Below, piece after piece: positions 1 to 7,296 of a DNA stretch of 16,608 nucleotides (position 1 is its first letter; each line of letters starts with the position of its first letter). The position numbers and the translations under genes were made by a program. The notes under the pieces were generated by a model. It had not been told where the DNA came from. It was given only the letters and a program-made list of their open reading frames with translations, and did no database searches. Source of the stretch: Alistipes sp. (GTDB taxonomy: Bacteria; Bacteroidota; Bacteroidia; Bacteroidales; Rikenellaceae). The stretch is from assembly GCA_031285485.1 (NCBI GenBank), contig JAITWC010000096.1, positions 1 to 16,608 of the forward strand, in the 5' to 3' direction.

Positions 1-125
1 GTGGTCTTGCCCATCGCCGACACTATGATGAACAGCCCTCCGCGCTCATCCTCGACAATGTACTTAAGGTTTTTGACGCCCTCGGCCGAACGGACCGACG
101 CGCCTCCGAATTTGTAAACTTTCAT
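1..125 (-). CDS. lysC: Aspartate kinase, N-terminal fragment (cut by window edge)
   Basis: The reverse strand encodes 41 residues from an ATG at 123-125, beginning MKVYKFGGASVRSAEGVKNL and reaching the IIVSAMGKTT motif. KFGGASV is the phosphate/ATP-binding start of aspartokinases, and VSAMGKTT is the second conserved motif of the amino acid kinase fold. The enzyme phosphorylates aspartate, the first step towards lysine, threonine and methionine. The wording of the start resembles Bacteroidetes monofunctional aspartate kinases more than the fused aspartokinase-homoserine dehydrogenase, but the C-terminal part lies outside the window, so fusion cannot be excluded. A 41-bp tandem array lies directly upstream of the start. 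I saw no clean TAnnTTTG promoter between the array and the ATG; an A/T-rich stretch at 127-140 contains only partial matches. Confidence 0.85.
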   Translation of the reverse strand, partial: MKVYKFGGASVRSAEGVKNLKYIVEDERGGLFIIVSAMGKT

Positions 126-146
126 ACGTAAATAAATTAATGTGTG

Positions 147-317
147 TCGTTGCAGACGCTCCGCAAGCGGTGAATCTCATTATTTGGTCGTTGCAACAAT
201 GTTGCAAGTCGTGAATCCCGCGATTTGGTCGTTGCAACAGTGTTGCAAGTCGTGAATCCCGTGATTTGGTCGTTGCAACAGTGTTGCAAGCCGCGAATCC
301 CGCGATTTGGCCGTTGC
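147..317 (+). repeat. Tandem array 1, 41-bp period, palindromic core
   Basis: Three good copies begin at 170, 211 and 252, a truncated fourth begins at 293, and a degenerate half copy precedes them at 147-169. Spacing is exactly 41 bases. Each good copy holds a 17-base inverted repeat, TTGCAACAGTGTTGCAA (first copy with central A instead of G), at 191-207, 232-248 and 273-289. The bases just before each core read ATTTGGTCG. The array fills most of the gap between the aspartate kinase start and the prolyl oligopeptidase stop, both on the minus strand, so it lies in the 5' region of lysC and the 3' flank of the peptidase gene. 41 is not a multiple of three, so the reading frame changes with every copy, and I see no coding role. 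Confidence 0.9.
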
Positions 318-372
318 TCCGTACCGTCCATGTTCGCTCCCGATTTTTTGCAGAATGCTGTTGTTCATACCG

Positions 373-2499
373 TCAACGAACAAATTTAGTGTTTGTGTTT
401 TGTAAGACGAACGACCAGATGTCGGCGGCTTCGTCTATGCGTTTCGAGGTGGGTTTGCCTGCGCCGTGGCCCGCGTTTGTCTCGATGCGGATCAACACCG
501 GAGCGTCGCACGATTGCGAGTGCTGCAACTCGGCGGCGAACTTGAACGAGTGGGCGGGCACAACCCTGTCGTCGTGGTCGGCGGTGGTTATCAACGTCGC
601 GGGATAGCACGTACCGGCGCGAAGGTTGTGCAGCGGCGAGTATTTGTATATGTATTCGAACTGCGCCGGATCGTCGCTGTTGCCGTACTCGACGCTCCAA
701 CCCCAGCCGACGGTGAATTTATGGTAGCGCAACATGTCCATCACCCCCACGGCGGGCAGCGCGACGGCGAAGAGGTCGGGCCGCTGGGTCATGGCCGCGC
801 CGACCAACAGACCTCCGTTCGATCCGCCCGCTATGGCGAGTTTCGCCGGCGAGGTGTAGCGGTTGGCGATCAGGTGCCCGGCGGCGGCAATGAAGTCGTC
901 GAACACGTTCTGCTTGCGGTCCAACATTCCCGCCTCGTGCCACCTCTCTCCGTATTCGCCTCCTCCGCGCAGGTTGACCTCGACGTAAACTCCGCCCTGC
1001 TCCATGAACATCACGCGCGCCGGTGAGAACGCCGGGGTGAGGCTGATGTTGAAGCCGCCGTAACCGTAGAGGTAAGTGGGGTTGGAGCCGTCGAGGAGCA
1101 GCCCCTTTTTGTGCATCACGAACATCGGGACCCGGGTGCCGTCGGCGCTCTCGAAGAATATCTGTTCGGTGGTGAAGTCGTCGGGGTTGAACGCCACCTC
1201 GGGGCGGTCGAACACCTTCGAGGCGCCCGTCTCAAGGTCGAGAGAGTAGATGGTGGGCGGAGCGGTGTAGGTAGACAGCGAGTAGAAGGTTGAGGTATCT
1301 TCCTTTTCGCCGGCAAATCCGGCGGCGGTTCCGAGCGTCGCAAGCTCGATATCGCGAACGGGCGTGCCGTCCATCCTGTGCTGCGACACGCGGCTCGATG
1401 CGTCCACGAGCCACTGTGCGACGAAGTATCCGCCCACGGTCGACACCCATTCGAGTTTACTCTCGGGGTTTTCGGCTATAACGTCGCGCAGACCCTGCGA
1501 GGGGTTGGCAAGGTCTATGCTCGCCAGGCGGAAGTTGGGCGCGCCGTCGTTGGTGTAGATCCACGCGGTGTCGCCCTCGGCGTGTACCACGGCGTAGTCG
1601 TAGCGGAATCCCGGGAAAAGCACGCGGAAACGGCTCTCGCCGGCGGCGCGGTAGAGCAGTTCAGTGCCGCTCGTGCCCTCCGATCCGCTGACGAACAGCC
1701 AGCGGCCGTCATCGCTCGCCTCGCCGTGGAAGTATCGCAGCGGGTGGCTCGGGTCGCGGTACACGCGCACGTCGGCGCTCTGGGGGGTGCCGAGGGCGTG
1801 GTAGTAGACCATCTGGAACTGGTTCTGGGCCGAGTAGATGTTGCCGTCCGAGGGAGCCTCGTAGCAGCTGTAATAGAACCCGCGCGAGTCGGGGGCCCAC
1901 ACTGCGCCCGAGAATTTGACCCACTCGATCACCTCACCCGTGTCGGTGCCGGTCGCAACGTCGCGAACGTGGATCTTCACCCAGTCCGATCCGGCTGCGG
2001 CGACTGCGTAGGCACACCAGCGGTGGTCGCGCGAGAACGACACGTCGGCCAGTGCAACCGTTCCGTCGTCGGAGAGCGTGTTGGGATCGAGGAACACTTC
2101 GGGCGCGCCGTCGAGACCTTTCTGACGATAGAGTACGCTCTGGTTCTGAAGGCCGTCGTTGCGGAACACGAAGTACCACTCGCCCACGCGGGTCGGCACA
2201 CCCGTTTTCGGATAGTCCCACAGTTCGGTGAGGCGTGCGCGGACGGCGTCGCGATAAGGTATCTGACTCAGGTAGTCGAAGGTCACTTCGTTCTCGGCGG
2301 CGACCCATGCCGCGGTCTCGGCCGAATCGGCGTCTTCCAGCCAGCGGTAGGGGTCGGCGACCTGCGTTCCGTGGTAGTTTTCCACCACCTCGCTCCGGCG
2401 GGTATCGGGATATGGTTTCATGGTGATGCGGTTTTTTGCGTTGTCGGCGCAACCGGCGGCGAGAGCCCCGGCGAGCGCTACGGTCAAAAGCTTTTTCAT
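373..2499 (-). CDS. Prolyl oligopeptidase, S9A family, lipoprotein
   Basis: This is a serine peptidase that cleaves after proline in short peptides. The 708-residue length is typical for the family. Residues 1-17 are a lipoprotein signal ending ALAAGC, so Cys17 is the probable lipidated residue and the enzyme is probably periplasmic or membrane-anchored. Residues about 28-440 form the N-terminal strand and beta-propeller region (YPDTRR, DPYRWLED near 49-57). The C-terminal alpha/beta-hydrolase domain carries the nucleophile in GGSNGG (Ser560), the acid in DHDDRVVP (641-648) and His678 in NAGHGAG, so the catalytic triad is complete. The start at 2499 is supported by the signal peptide and by a TATCTTTG promoter element 26 bases upstream. 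The gene appears to be its own transcription unit. Peptide catabolism is the likely role. The family call is firm; the substrate is not known. Confidence 0.95.
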   Translation of the reverse strand: MKKLLTVALAGALAAGCADNAKNRITMKPYPDTRRSEVVENYHGTQVADPYRWLEDADSAETAAWVAAENEVTFDYLSQIPYRDAVRARLTELWDYPKTGVPTRVGEWYFVFRNDGLQNQSVLYRQKGLDGAPEVFLDPNTLSDDGTVALADVSFSRDHRWCAYAVAAAGSDWVKIHVRDVATGTDTGEVIEWVKFSGAVWAPDSRGFYYSCYEAPSDGNIYSAQNQFQMVYYHALGTPQSADVRVYRDPSHPLRYFHGEASDDGRWLFVSGSEGTSGTELLYRAAGESRFRVLFPGFRYDYAVVHAEGDTAWIYTNDGAPNFRLASIDLANPSQGLRDVIAENPESKLEWVSTVGGYFVAQWLVDASSRVSQHRMDGTPVRDIELATLGTAAGFAGEKEDTSTFYSLSTYTAPPTIYSLDLETGASKVFDRPEVAFNPDDFTTEQIFFESADGTRVPMFVMHKKGLLLDGSNPTYLYGYGGFNISLTPAFSPARVMFMEQGGVYVEVNLRGGGEYGERWHEAGMLDRKQNVFDDFIAAAGHLIANRYTSPAKLAIAGGSNGGLLVGAAMTQRPDLFAVALPAVGVMDMLRYHKFTVGWGWSVEYGNSDDPAQFEYIYKYSPLHNLRAGTCYPATLITTADHDDRVVPAHSFKFAAELQHSQSCDAPVLIRIETNAGHGAGKPTSKRIDEAADIWSFVLQNTNTKFVR

Positions 2500-2525
2500 T
2501 CTGTTGTCGGCTTTGGTTATCGCGG

Positions 2526-2559
2526 CAAAGATAGTGCAAGACCTCGTAAAAACGACAAA
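2526..2559 (-). promoter_or_regulatory. Promoter of the prolyl oligopeptidase gene
   Basis: On the minus strand TATCTTTG (2526-2533) matches the Bacteroidetes -7 consensus TAnnTTTG. A TTTG (2556-2559) lies 22 bases upstream, slightly farther than the usual distance of about 19. The predicted transcription start is about 20 bases before the ATG. Confidence 0.6.
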
Positions 2560-2671
2560 ATGGAGCGCAAATGAGTTACGTGCTTGTGGTACAGTTTATT
2601 CTGCGTCGTTGTTCCGTGTTCTTCCTGGGGGCGAAAATACCCGAAAGGAAGCTCCCACAAATATAAATAGT

Positions 2672-3331
2672 TCAATATTCGGGCAGAAGGCCGGCGTTGT
2701 AGAGAATGATGCACTGTTCGATCAGGCGGTCGCGCTCGGCGGGGTCGTACTCGTCCTTGAGGTTGTGGCCGAAGATGCGTGCCACCCCCTGCCAAAATCC
2801 CGCCACGAACCCTCCGCGAAACTCCCGCACGATCTCATAGGAAGTCTGGTCAGTCTCGCGGTCGATGAGCCTCACGAGGATCCTCCCCTGCGAAACGGTC
2901 ATGCGTTTCAGAGTGGGGGTGTATTGTGCGACGAGATCTTTTTCGGTTCGTTTCGAGAACACGCGCTGCTCCCGGCGCGTGGGCAGAGCAAGCAACTGCT
3001 CCTCGAATCCCTCCATCGTGCGGCGGGCGATCTCGGCAAGCGGATACACCGCGCGGAAGTCGCGCACGAGTCTCCGGTGTTGCGACATGTCTATCGGGTT
3101 GGCGAAACAGTACACGCGGTTGAGATATATCCCTATACCAACGGTGTCGCCATCCGGACCGTGTTCCACGACGTAATGCGACACGTCGCGATTGCTGTGG
3201 CTCCTCCTGACCGGAGGGGCCACAGCAACCCCGTCCCGGCGGACGATCCGCTGCCCGAAAGCCGTCCCGGCCCCAGCCAACAATACCATAGCGATAAGAG
3301 CAACCCATTTCACCATGTGAAGATAACGCAC
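2672..3331 (-). CDS. DUF4294 family secreted protein
   Basis: This 219-residue protein has a signal peptide (hydrophobic residues about 9-24, ending TAFGQ). Its body carries the signature of DUF4294, a Bacteroidetes family without known function: a GDTVGIGIYLNRVYCF strand near 80-96, RRLVRDFRAVYPLAE near 105-120, and the very conserved SQGRILVRLIDRETDQTSYE followed by FRGGFVAGFWQGVARIFG (about 146-184). The last section, LKDEYDPAERDRLIE, is also typical. An alternative start is Met6 at 3316; both precede the signal peptide, so the mature protein is the same. The family often includes envelope proteins, and export is the only property I can infer. The upstream gene-free region appears to hold a structured RNA. 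I saw no strong terminator downstream before the peptidase promoter. Confidence 0.85.
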   Translation of the reverse strand: MRYLHMVKWVALIAMVLLAGAGTAFGQRIVRRDGVAVAPPVRRSHSNRDVSHYVVEHGPDGDTVGIGIYLNRVYCFANPIDMSQHRRLVRDFRAVYPLAEIARRTMEGFEEQLLALPTRREQRVFSKRTEKDLVAQYTPTLKRMTVSQGRILVRLIDRETDQTSYEIVREFRGGFVAGFWQGVARIFGHNLKDEYDPAERDRLIEQCIILYNAGLLPEY

Positions 3332-3353
3332 TATCTGCCGAAACTATTGCGTG

Positions 3354-3560
3354 AGCAGCGTGTGATGTGCTATGACGGCGTGCGGAGAGTGTGCCACATC
3401 ACCAAATTGGACTTTACCCTCGTGAACGGTGCGGACTATTCGAAGAATTGCTCGGAGCTGTTCGCCATTGACCCGGGTTTTTGCCCGTTCTTCAGATTCA
3501 AGCGGGAGGTGACTGTGGCGGGTGTTTGGGGCGCCGACTTCCTGCGAAAACACAGGTTGG
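3354..3560. ncRNA. Candidate structured RNA, rod-like, strand uncertain
   Basis: No convincing gene lies between 3332 and 3591, yet the sequence folds into nested stems. Bases 3393-3403 (GCCACATCACC) pair fully with 3508-3519 apart from one bulged base at 3513. Outside this is a symmetric 12/12 internal loop, then 3376-3380 pairs with 3532-3536 (CGGCG/CGCCG). Inside, 3442-3447 (GAAGAA) pairs with 3488-3493 (TTCTTC), stacked directly on a hairpin 3474-3477/3484-3487. CCTG/CAGG (3541-3556) makes a small outer hairpin. A rod of roughly 160-200 bases with a central bubble is reminiscent of 6S RNA, which regulates RNA polymerase, but I cannot confirm that and could not fix the strand or the ends. 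No poly-T terminator is evident on either side. Confidence 0.35.
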
Positions 3561-3591
3561 TTTTGGACTTCGACAAATAGCGCCTCCATAA

Positions 3592-4650
3592 TCAGAAAAA
3601 TTCCATACGGTAGTCGTAGCCGTCGCGTATCGCCTCGAAAAGAGCGGGCGCGGCCTTCAGCGCTGCGCTCTCGGCCGCGATGTCGAAGTACGACGGCATG
3701 AGGCCCCTCATCTCGTCCCACTCTATGGGCCGAGGCACGCTGCGGGGCGCTCCGGCGGGATACCATTCCGTGAGCGGCAGGCCGAACTCCCTCGCAAGGG
3801 CCCGCACCACCATCGACGTGGCCGCCGCCTTGCCCTGCACCGTGTATCCGGCAATGTGGGGGGTGGCCAACAGGGTGCGTTTCAGCACCTCCCTGTCTAT
3901 GGCGGGTTCGCCGTTCCATGTGTCGATAACGAAAGAGTGTGCCCCCCCGTGCACCTCCTTCCGCAGCGCGTCCGGCTCGACGACAGGCCCGCGCGACGAG
4001 TTGAGTATCACGGCTCCGGGCTTTGCGGCGGCGAGCAGGTCGCGGTTCACCATGTGGCGGGTGGCGTCGGGGCCTTCGGCGGTCAGGGGCACGTGGAAGG
4101 TGATGATGTCGCACGCCGCAACCATCTCGCCCAAAGGATAAAAGCCTTCGGCGGCGCCTCGCCCCCCGGCGCGCTCGCGCGGCGGGTCGCTGCGCATCAC
4201 GCGGAACCCCCACGCGGCAGCGTAGTCGGCCACCAACGAACCGACGTTGCCCACTCCGACAACCCCGAGGGTCGTTCCGCCCGGTTTCGGGCCGCGCGTC
4301 CTGCCGCCATGCCCGGCCGCGCGCCCGTCGGCCAGCCACGCCAACACCGCGCCCACCCACTGAAGCACTCCGCGCCTGTTGCACCCGGCGGCGGTGGCGA
4401 CGGCTATGCCGCGGACACGGCACCACTCCGTGTCGATGTGGTCGAACCCTATCGTGGCCGTGCCGATGAACCTTACGCGCGACCCCGCGAGTAGCGCCGC
4501 GTCGCAGCGTGTCCGGGTTCGGGTAAGGATCGCGTCGGCATCGCGCACGTCGTCCGGCCCGATCGCCTCGCCCGGCAGCCGCACCACCTCGACGAAAGGA
4601 TCCAACACCCCCTCCAAGAACGGAATATCCCTGTCTGCAACGATCTTCAT
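3592..4650 (-). CDS. pdxB: 4-phosphoerythronate dehydrogenase PdxB
   Basis: PdxB oxidises 4-phospho-D-erythronate in the DXP-dependent pathway to pyridoxal 5'-phosphate, in the cytoplasm. The 352-residue protein is a D-2-hydroxyacid dehydrogenase: an outer substrate domain with the PdxB-typical GTATIGFDHID (63-73), a Rossmann motif GVGNVG (132-137), and the catalytic set Arg220 (NSSRGP), Glu248 (NGEP) and His265 (TPHIAG). The C-terminal part (about 290-352) fits the PdxB dimerisation domain, which separates it from other hydroxyacid dehydrogenases. I chose the ATG at 4650 (MKIVADRDIPF) because family members begin there. The frame is open for 25 more codons upstream, but those overlap the promoter. 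Expression seems to come from a promoter so close that the mRNA would have almost no leader. The gene is divergent from the ureohydrolase gene. Confidence 0.92.
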   Translation of the reverse strand: MKIVADRDIPFLEGVLDPFVEVVRLPGEAIGPDDVRDADAILTRTRTRCDAALLAGSRVRFIGTATIGFDHIDTEWCRVRGIAVATAAGCNRRGVLQWVGAVLAWLADGRAAGHGGRTRGPKPGGTTLGVVGVGNVGSLVADYAAAWGFRVMRSDPPRERAGGRGAAEGFYPLGEMVAACDIITFHVPLTAEGPDATRHMVNRDLLAAAKPGAVILNSSRGPVVEPDALRKEVHGGAHSFVIDTWNGEPAIDREVLKRTLLATPHIAGYTVQGKAAATSMVVRALAREFGLPLTEWYPAGAPRSVPRPIEWDEMRGLMPSYFDIAAESAALKAAPALFEAIRDGYDYRMEFF

Positions 4651-4657
4651 GACCCCG

Positions 4658-4686
4658 CAAAGATAATTTTTTTCAGCGTAACCAAA
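4658..4686 (-). promoter_or_regulatory. pdxB promoter, very close to the start codon
   Basis: On the minus strand TATCTTTG (4658-4665) follows TTTG (4683-4686) with a 17-base spacer. The -7 box ends only 7 bases before the pdxB ATG, so transcription would start at or within a few bases of the start codon. This also argues against translation from the in-frame codons upstream of 4650. Confidence 0.6.
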
Positions 4687-4753
4687 AATGCCGTATATTA
4701 GCGGCCTGAATTCCATCGCCATCATTCACCGGCAAACAAAAACTTGCGATGAT

Positions 4754-5842
4754 ATGACAGCATACAACAACCCGCCCCATAACGAGAACAGGTTCGATCC
4801 CAACGGGGTCGGGATTCATAACGGCAACTACTTCGGAATGCCTTTCAGCCCCGACGAGGCGGCTTTGGTGCTTGTGTCGGTACCGTGGGACGTCACATCG
4901 TCCTACGGCGCGGGGGCGAGCGCGGCTCCCGACGCCATAATAGAGGAGTCGACGCAGTTGGATTTCCACGATCCGTGGGCGCCGGGCGAGTGGCGCCGCG
5001 GGATCGCCACGCTGTCCATCGACTATTCGATCCACGAACGGAGCGAGCCCCTCAGGGAGGACGCCACAAGGATAATAGCCGCTCTGGAAGGCGGCCACGA
5101 CCCGCACGACAACTTTCTGCTGGCCCGAAAACTCGAAAAGATCAACGCCGCCGGGGCCGAACTCGATGCCCGGATCGACGCCGTGGCCGAGGAGTGGCTG
5201 GCGAAAGGCAAGATTGTGGGCCTCGTGGGGGGCGACCACAGCACTCCGGCCGGTCTCATTGCGGCGGTGGCACGACACGAGTGTTCGGTCGGCGTGCTTC
5301 ATCTCGACGCCCATTGCGATCTGAGGCCCGCATACGAGGGATTCGAGTGTTCGCACGCCTCGGTAATGTGGAACGCGCTGAGGGACGTGCCGGAGATCGA
5401 ACGGTTAGTGCAGGTGGGTGTGCGAGACTTCAGCGAGGCCGAAGCGACCTTTGCCGCGGGCCATCCGAAGATAACGCAGTTCACCGGGGACGGGCTGGCC
5501 GAAGGGCGGTTCAGGGGTGAAACGTGGGCCGCGCAGTGCGAGCGGATAGTGGCAGTCCTGCCCGAAAAGGTGTACGTGAGTTTCGACATAGATTTTCTGG
5601 AGCCCGGCCTGTGTCCCGGCACCGGCACACCCGTTCCGGGAGGGGCGTCGTTCGACGAAGCGGCGTGGCTGTTGCGGACGGTAGTCGACAGTGGCCGTAC
5701 GATCGTGGGGTTCGACCTGTGTGAGGTGGCCCCGAGGCTCGACGGGGGAACTTTCGATGCCTCGGTGGGGGCGCGAATGCTGTTCAAACTGTGTGGACAG
5801 GCGCTACGAGGCGCCACCACCGCACGCGACAAGAAACAGTAA
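4754..5842 (+). CDS. Ureohydrolase, agmatinase/arginase family
   Basis: This binuclear manganese hydrolase releases urea from a guanidino substrate, most probably agmatine (giving putrescine) or arginine. The 362-residue protein has all six expected metal ligands: His162 in GGDHS, Asp185, His187 and Asp189 in DAHCD, and Asp278 and Asp280 in SFDID. The SHAS motif follows at 200-203 and the late glutamate (Glu324, DLCEVAP) is present. An insertion of about 50 residues at 90-145 looks partly helical. I prefer the ATG at 4754 (MTAYNNPP); another in-frame ATG at 4688 lies inside the divergent promoter region, and a weak TATATTAG box at 4695-4702 would leave it out of the mRNA. No arginine decarboxylase is in the window, so agmatinase versus arginase or another guanidino hydrolase stays open. 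It is coupled to nhaA downstream. Confidence 0.85.
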   Translation: MTAYNNPPHNENRFDPNGVGIHNGNYFGMPFSPDEAALVLVSVPWDVTSSYGAGASAAPDAIIEESTQLDFHDPWAPGEWRRGIATLSIDYSIHERSEPLREDATRIIAALEGGHDPHDNFLLARKLEKINAAGAELDARIDAVAEEWLAKGKIVGLVGGDHSTPAGLIAAVARHECSVGVLHLDAHCDLRPAYEGFECSHASVMWNALRDVPEIERLVQVGVRDFSEAEATFAAGHPKITQFTGDGLAEGRFRGETWAAQCERIVAVLPEKVYVSFDIDFLEPGLCPGTGTPVPGGASFDEAAWLLRTVVDSGRTIVGFDLCEVAPRLDGGTFDASVGARMLFKLCGQALRGATTARDKKQ

Positions 5843-7236
5843 TGATAGCCGCAACGGAAAACACGATAGGCCGTCGGATAGTGGAGCGAGGCCGTCACTT
5901 CATGGCCTCGCCTTGGGCGGGGGGCGCCATACTTCTGATTTTCGTGGGCGTGGCGTTGGTGCTGGCCAACCTCACCGCCACACGTGATATGTACCACGCG
6001 ATACTGAGTACCCCGCTGGCGTTCTACATAGGCGAGGGGGGACACGTGGTTCACTTCGGGTTGGATGTGGAGCGGTTGGTCAACGACGGGTTGATGGTGC
6101 TGTTCTTCTTTGTGGTGGGGCTTGAGATCAAGCGCGAGTTGCGCTACGGGCGGCTGTCGAGCATGCGTCAGGCGATGCTGCCCGTGGCGGCGGCCGTGGG
6201 CGGAATGGTGGTTCCGGCGGCCATCTACGCCGCTTTCAATGCCACGACCGACTTCTCCGAGGGATGGGGCATCCCGATGGCCACCGACATTGCGTTCGCC
6301 ATTGCGGTGCTGTCGCTTATGGGCAACCGTGTGCCAGTGTCGCTTAAGGTGTTCCTGACGGCGCTGGCCATTGCGGATGACCTGGGGGCGGTCGTTGTGA
6401 TCGCCATTTTTTACACCTACAAGATAAATCTGTTGTGCCTGGTGCTGATCGGAGCGTTGGTGCTGGTGCTGTTCTGGATGCGGAAAGTGGGTGTTACGAG
6501 GGTCTTTCCCTATTTGGCAGTGGGACTTGTGGTATGGTTCCTGTTCTACGAATCGGGGGTTCACTCGACCATCTCGGGAGTTATCATGGCCATGCTGATA
6601 CCCTCGCGGCCGCTGTTGTCGAAAAAAGTGTGCCTCTACCGCCAGAACCAACTGTTGGAGGACTTCCGTTTCCACGACCGCGAAGGAGTGGAAGTGATGC
6701 AAAACGAGGAGCAACACCACACTCTGCTGAGAATGCGACGCACGGCCACCGACACCATAGGCATGTCGCAAAGGCTGGAACATCTGATCCATCCGTGGGT
6801 GACATTCTTAGTGATGCCGGTGTTTGCACTGGCCAACGCCGGGGTCGACCTGAGCGCCGCTTCGCTCAACCCGTTTGCCTCGACCCTCGGGACGGGCATA
6901 TTTCTGGGACTCGTGGCGGGCAAACCGCTGGGGATAATGGCGGCGAGTTGGCTGGCTGTGAAGTGCCAACTGGCCGTACTGCCGCGCGATGTGAGGTGGA
7001 TGTCGCTCGCGGGAGTGGTGTGCATGGGTGGCATTGGGTTCACGATGTCGATCTTTATCGACACGCTCGCTTTTGCCGGCTCGCCCGAGATTGTCGACAG
7101 CGCCAAACTGTATATTCTGATCGCCTCGGGGTGCGCCGCGTTACTTGGTTTCGCAATCATTAAGTGGGCCGCGGTTATCCGTAAAAATGTCAAAAAGAAA
7201 TTTTTACAACGAATGGTGAACGGACTCTCCAAATAA
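5842..7236 (+). CDS. nhaA: Na+/H+ antiporter NhaA
   Basis: NhaA exports sodium in exchange for protons across the cytoplasmic membrane. The 464-residue protein has about twelve hydrophobic segments. FFFVVGLEIKREL lies at 88-100, ATDIAFAIAVLSL at 147-159 with Asp149, and ALAIADDLGAVV at 174-185 with the ion-binding pair Asp179-Asp180 (the E. coli Asp163/Asp164 equivalents). Lys361 in AGKPLG matches the functionally important lysine of helix 10, and GGIGFTMSIFI marks helix 11. A hydrophilic stretch at about 260-305 separates the two halves. The start ATG at 5842 shares its A with the TAA stop of the ureohydrolase gene (TAATG), indicating translational coupling. The next gene's promoter lies immediately after the stop codon. 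Confidence 0.95.
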   Translation: MIAATENTIGRRIVERGRHFMASPWAGGAILLIFVGVALVLANLTATRDMYHAILSTPLAFYIGEGGHVVHFGLDVERLVNDGLMVLFFFVVGLEIKRELRYGRLSSMRQAMLPVAAAVGGMVVPAAIYAAFNATTDFSEGWGIPMATDIAFAIAVLSLMGNRVPVSLKVFLTALAIADDLGAVVVIAIFYTYKINLLCLVLIGALVLVLFWMRKVGVTRVFPYLAVGLVVWFLFYESGVHSTISGVIMAMLIPSRPLLSKKVCLYRQNQLLEDFRFHDREGVEVMQNEEQHHTLLRMRRTATDTIGMSQRLEHLIHPWVTFLVMPVFALANAGVDLSAASLNPFASTLGTGIFLGLVAGKPLGIMAASWLAVKCQLAVLPRDVRWMSLAGVVCMGGIGFTMSIFIDTLAFAGSPEIVDSAKLYILIASGCAALLGFAIIKWAAVIRKNVKKKFLQRMVNGLSK

Positions 7237-7240
7237 TCGT

Positions 7241-7248
7241 TACCTTTG
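7241..7248 (+). promoter_or_regulatory. -7 promoter box of the FKBP-like lipoprotein gene
   Basis: TACCTTTG is an exact TAnnTTTG match starting 4 bases after the nhaA stop codon. No clear TTTG was found at the usual upstream distance. The leader would be about 43 bases long and very A-rich. Confidence 0.55.
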
Positions 7249-7296
7249 CGCGATTTTTCAGACGCGAAAAAACCGATAAAAAACTGTATAAAAAAA

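Noticed and set aside
191..289. Array 1 dyads as Rex operators
   Set aside because: They share only the TTG...CAA ends with the TTGTGA-N6-TCACAA type operator; spacing and inner bases differ, and the rex gene is 9 kb away.
1378..2574. Plus-strand open frame of 398 codons inside the prolyl oligopeptidase gene
   Set aside because: Antisense shadow of a complete, catalytically intact enzyme gene.
2600..2660. Hairpin CTTCCT/AGGAAG after the DUF4294 gene as a terminator
   Set aside because: The arms are far apart with a loose interior and there is no T run on the minus strand.
2420..3580. Plus-strand open frame of 386 codons
   Set aside because: It lies opposite the DUF4294 gene and the structured gap and matches nothing I recognise; the minus-strand protein has strong family motifs.
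3344..3589. Possible small minus-strand protein of 81 residues (MEALFVEVQNQ...)
   Set aside because: No family resemblance and no ribosome-binding site; the same bases fold as nested stems, which fits an RNA better.
3541..3590. tmRNA-like words GGACTTCGACA and GCGCCTCCA
   Set aside because: The T-arm consensus and tRNA-like acceptor pairing are missing, and the order of these parts does not fit a tmRNA.
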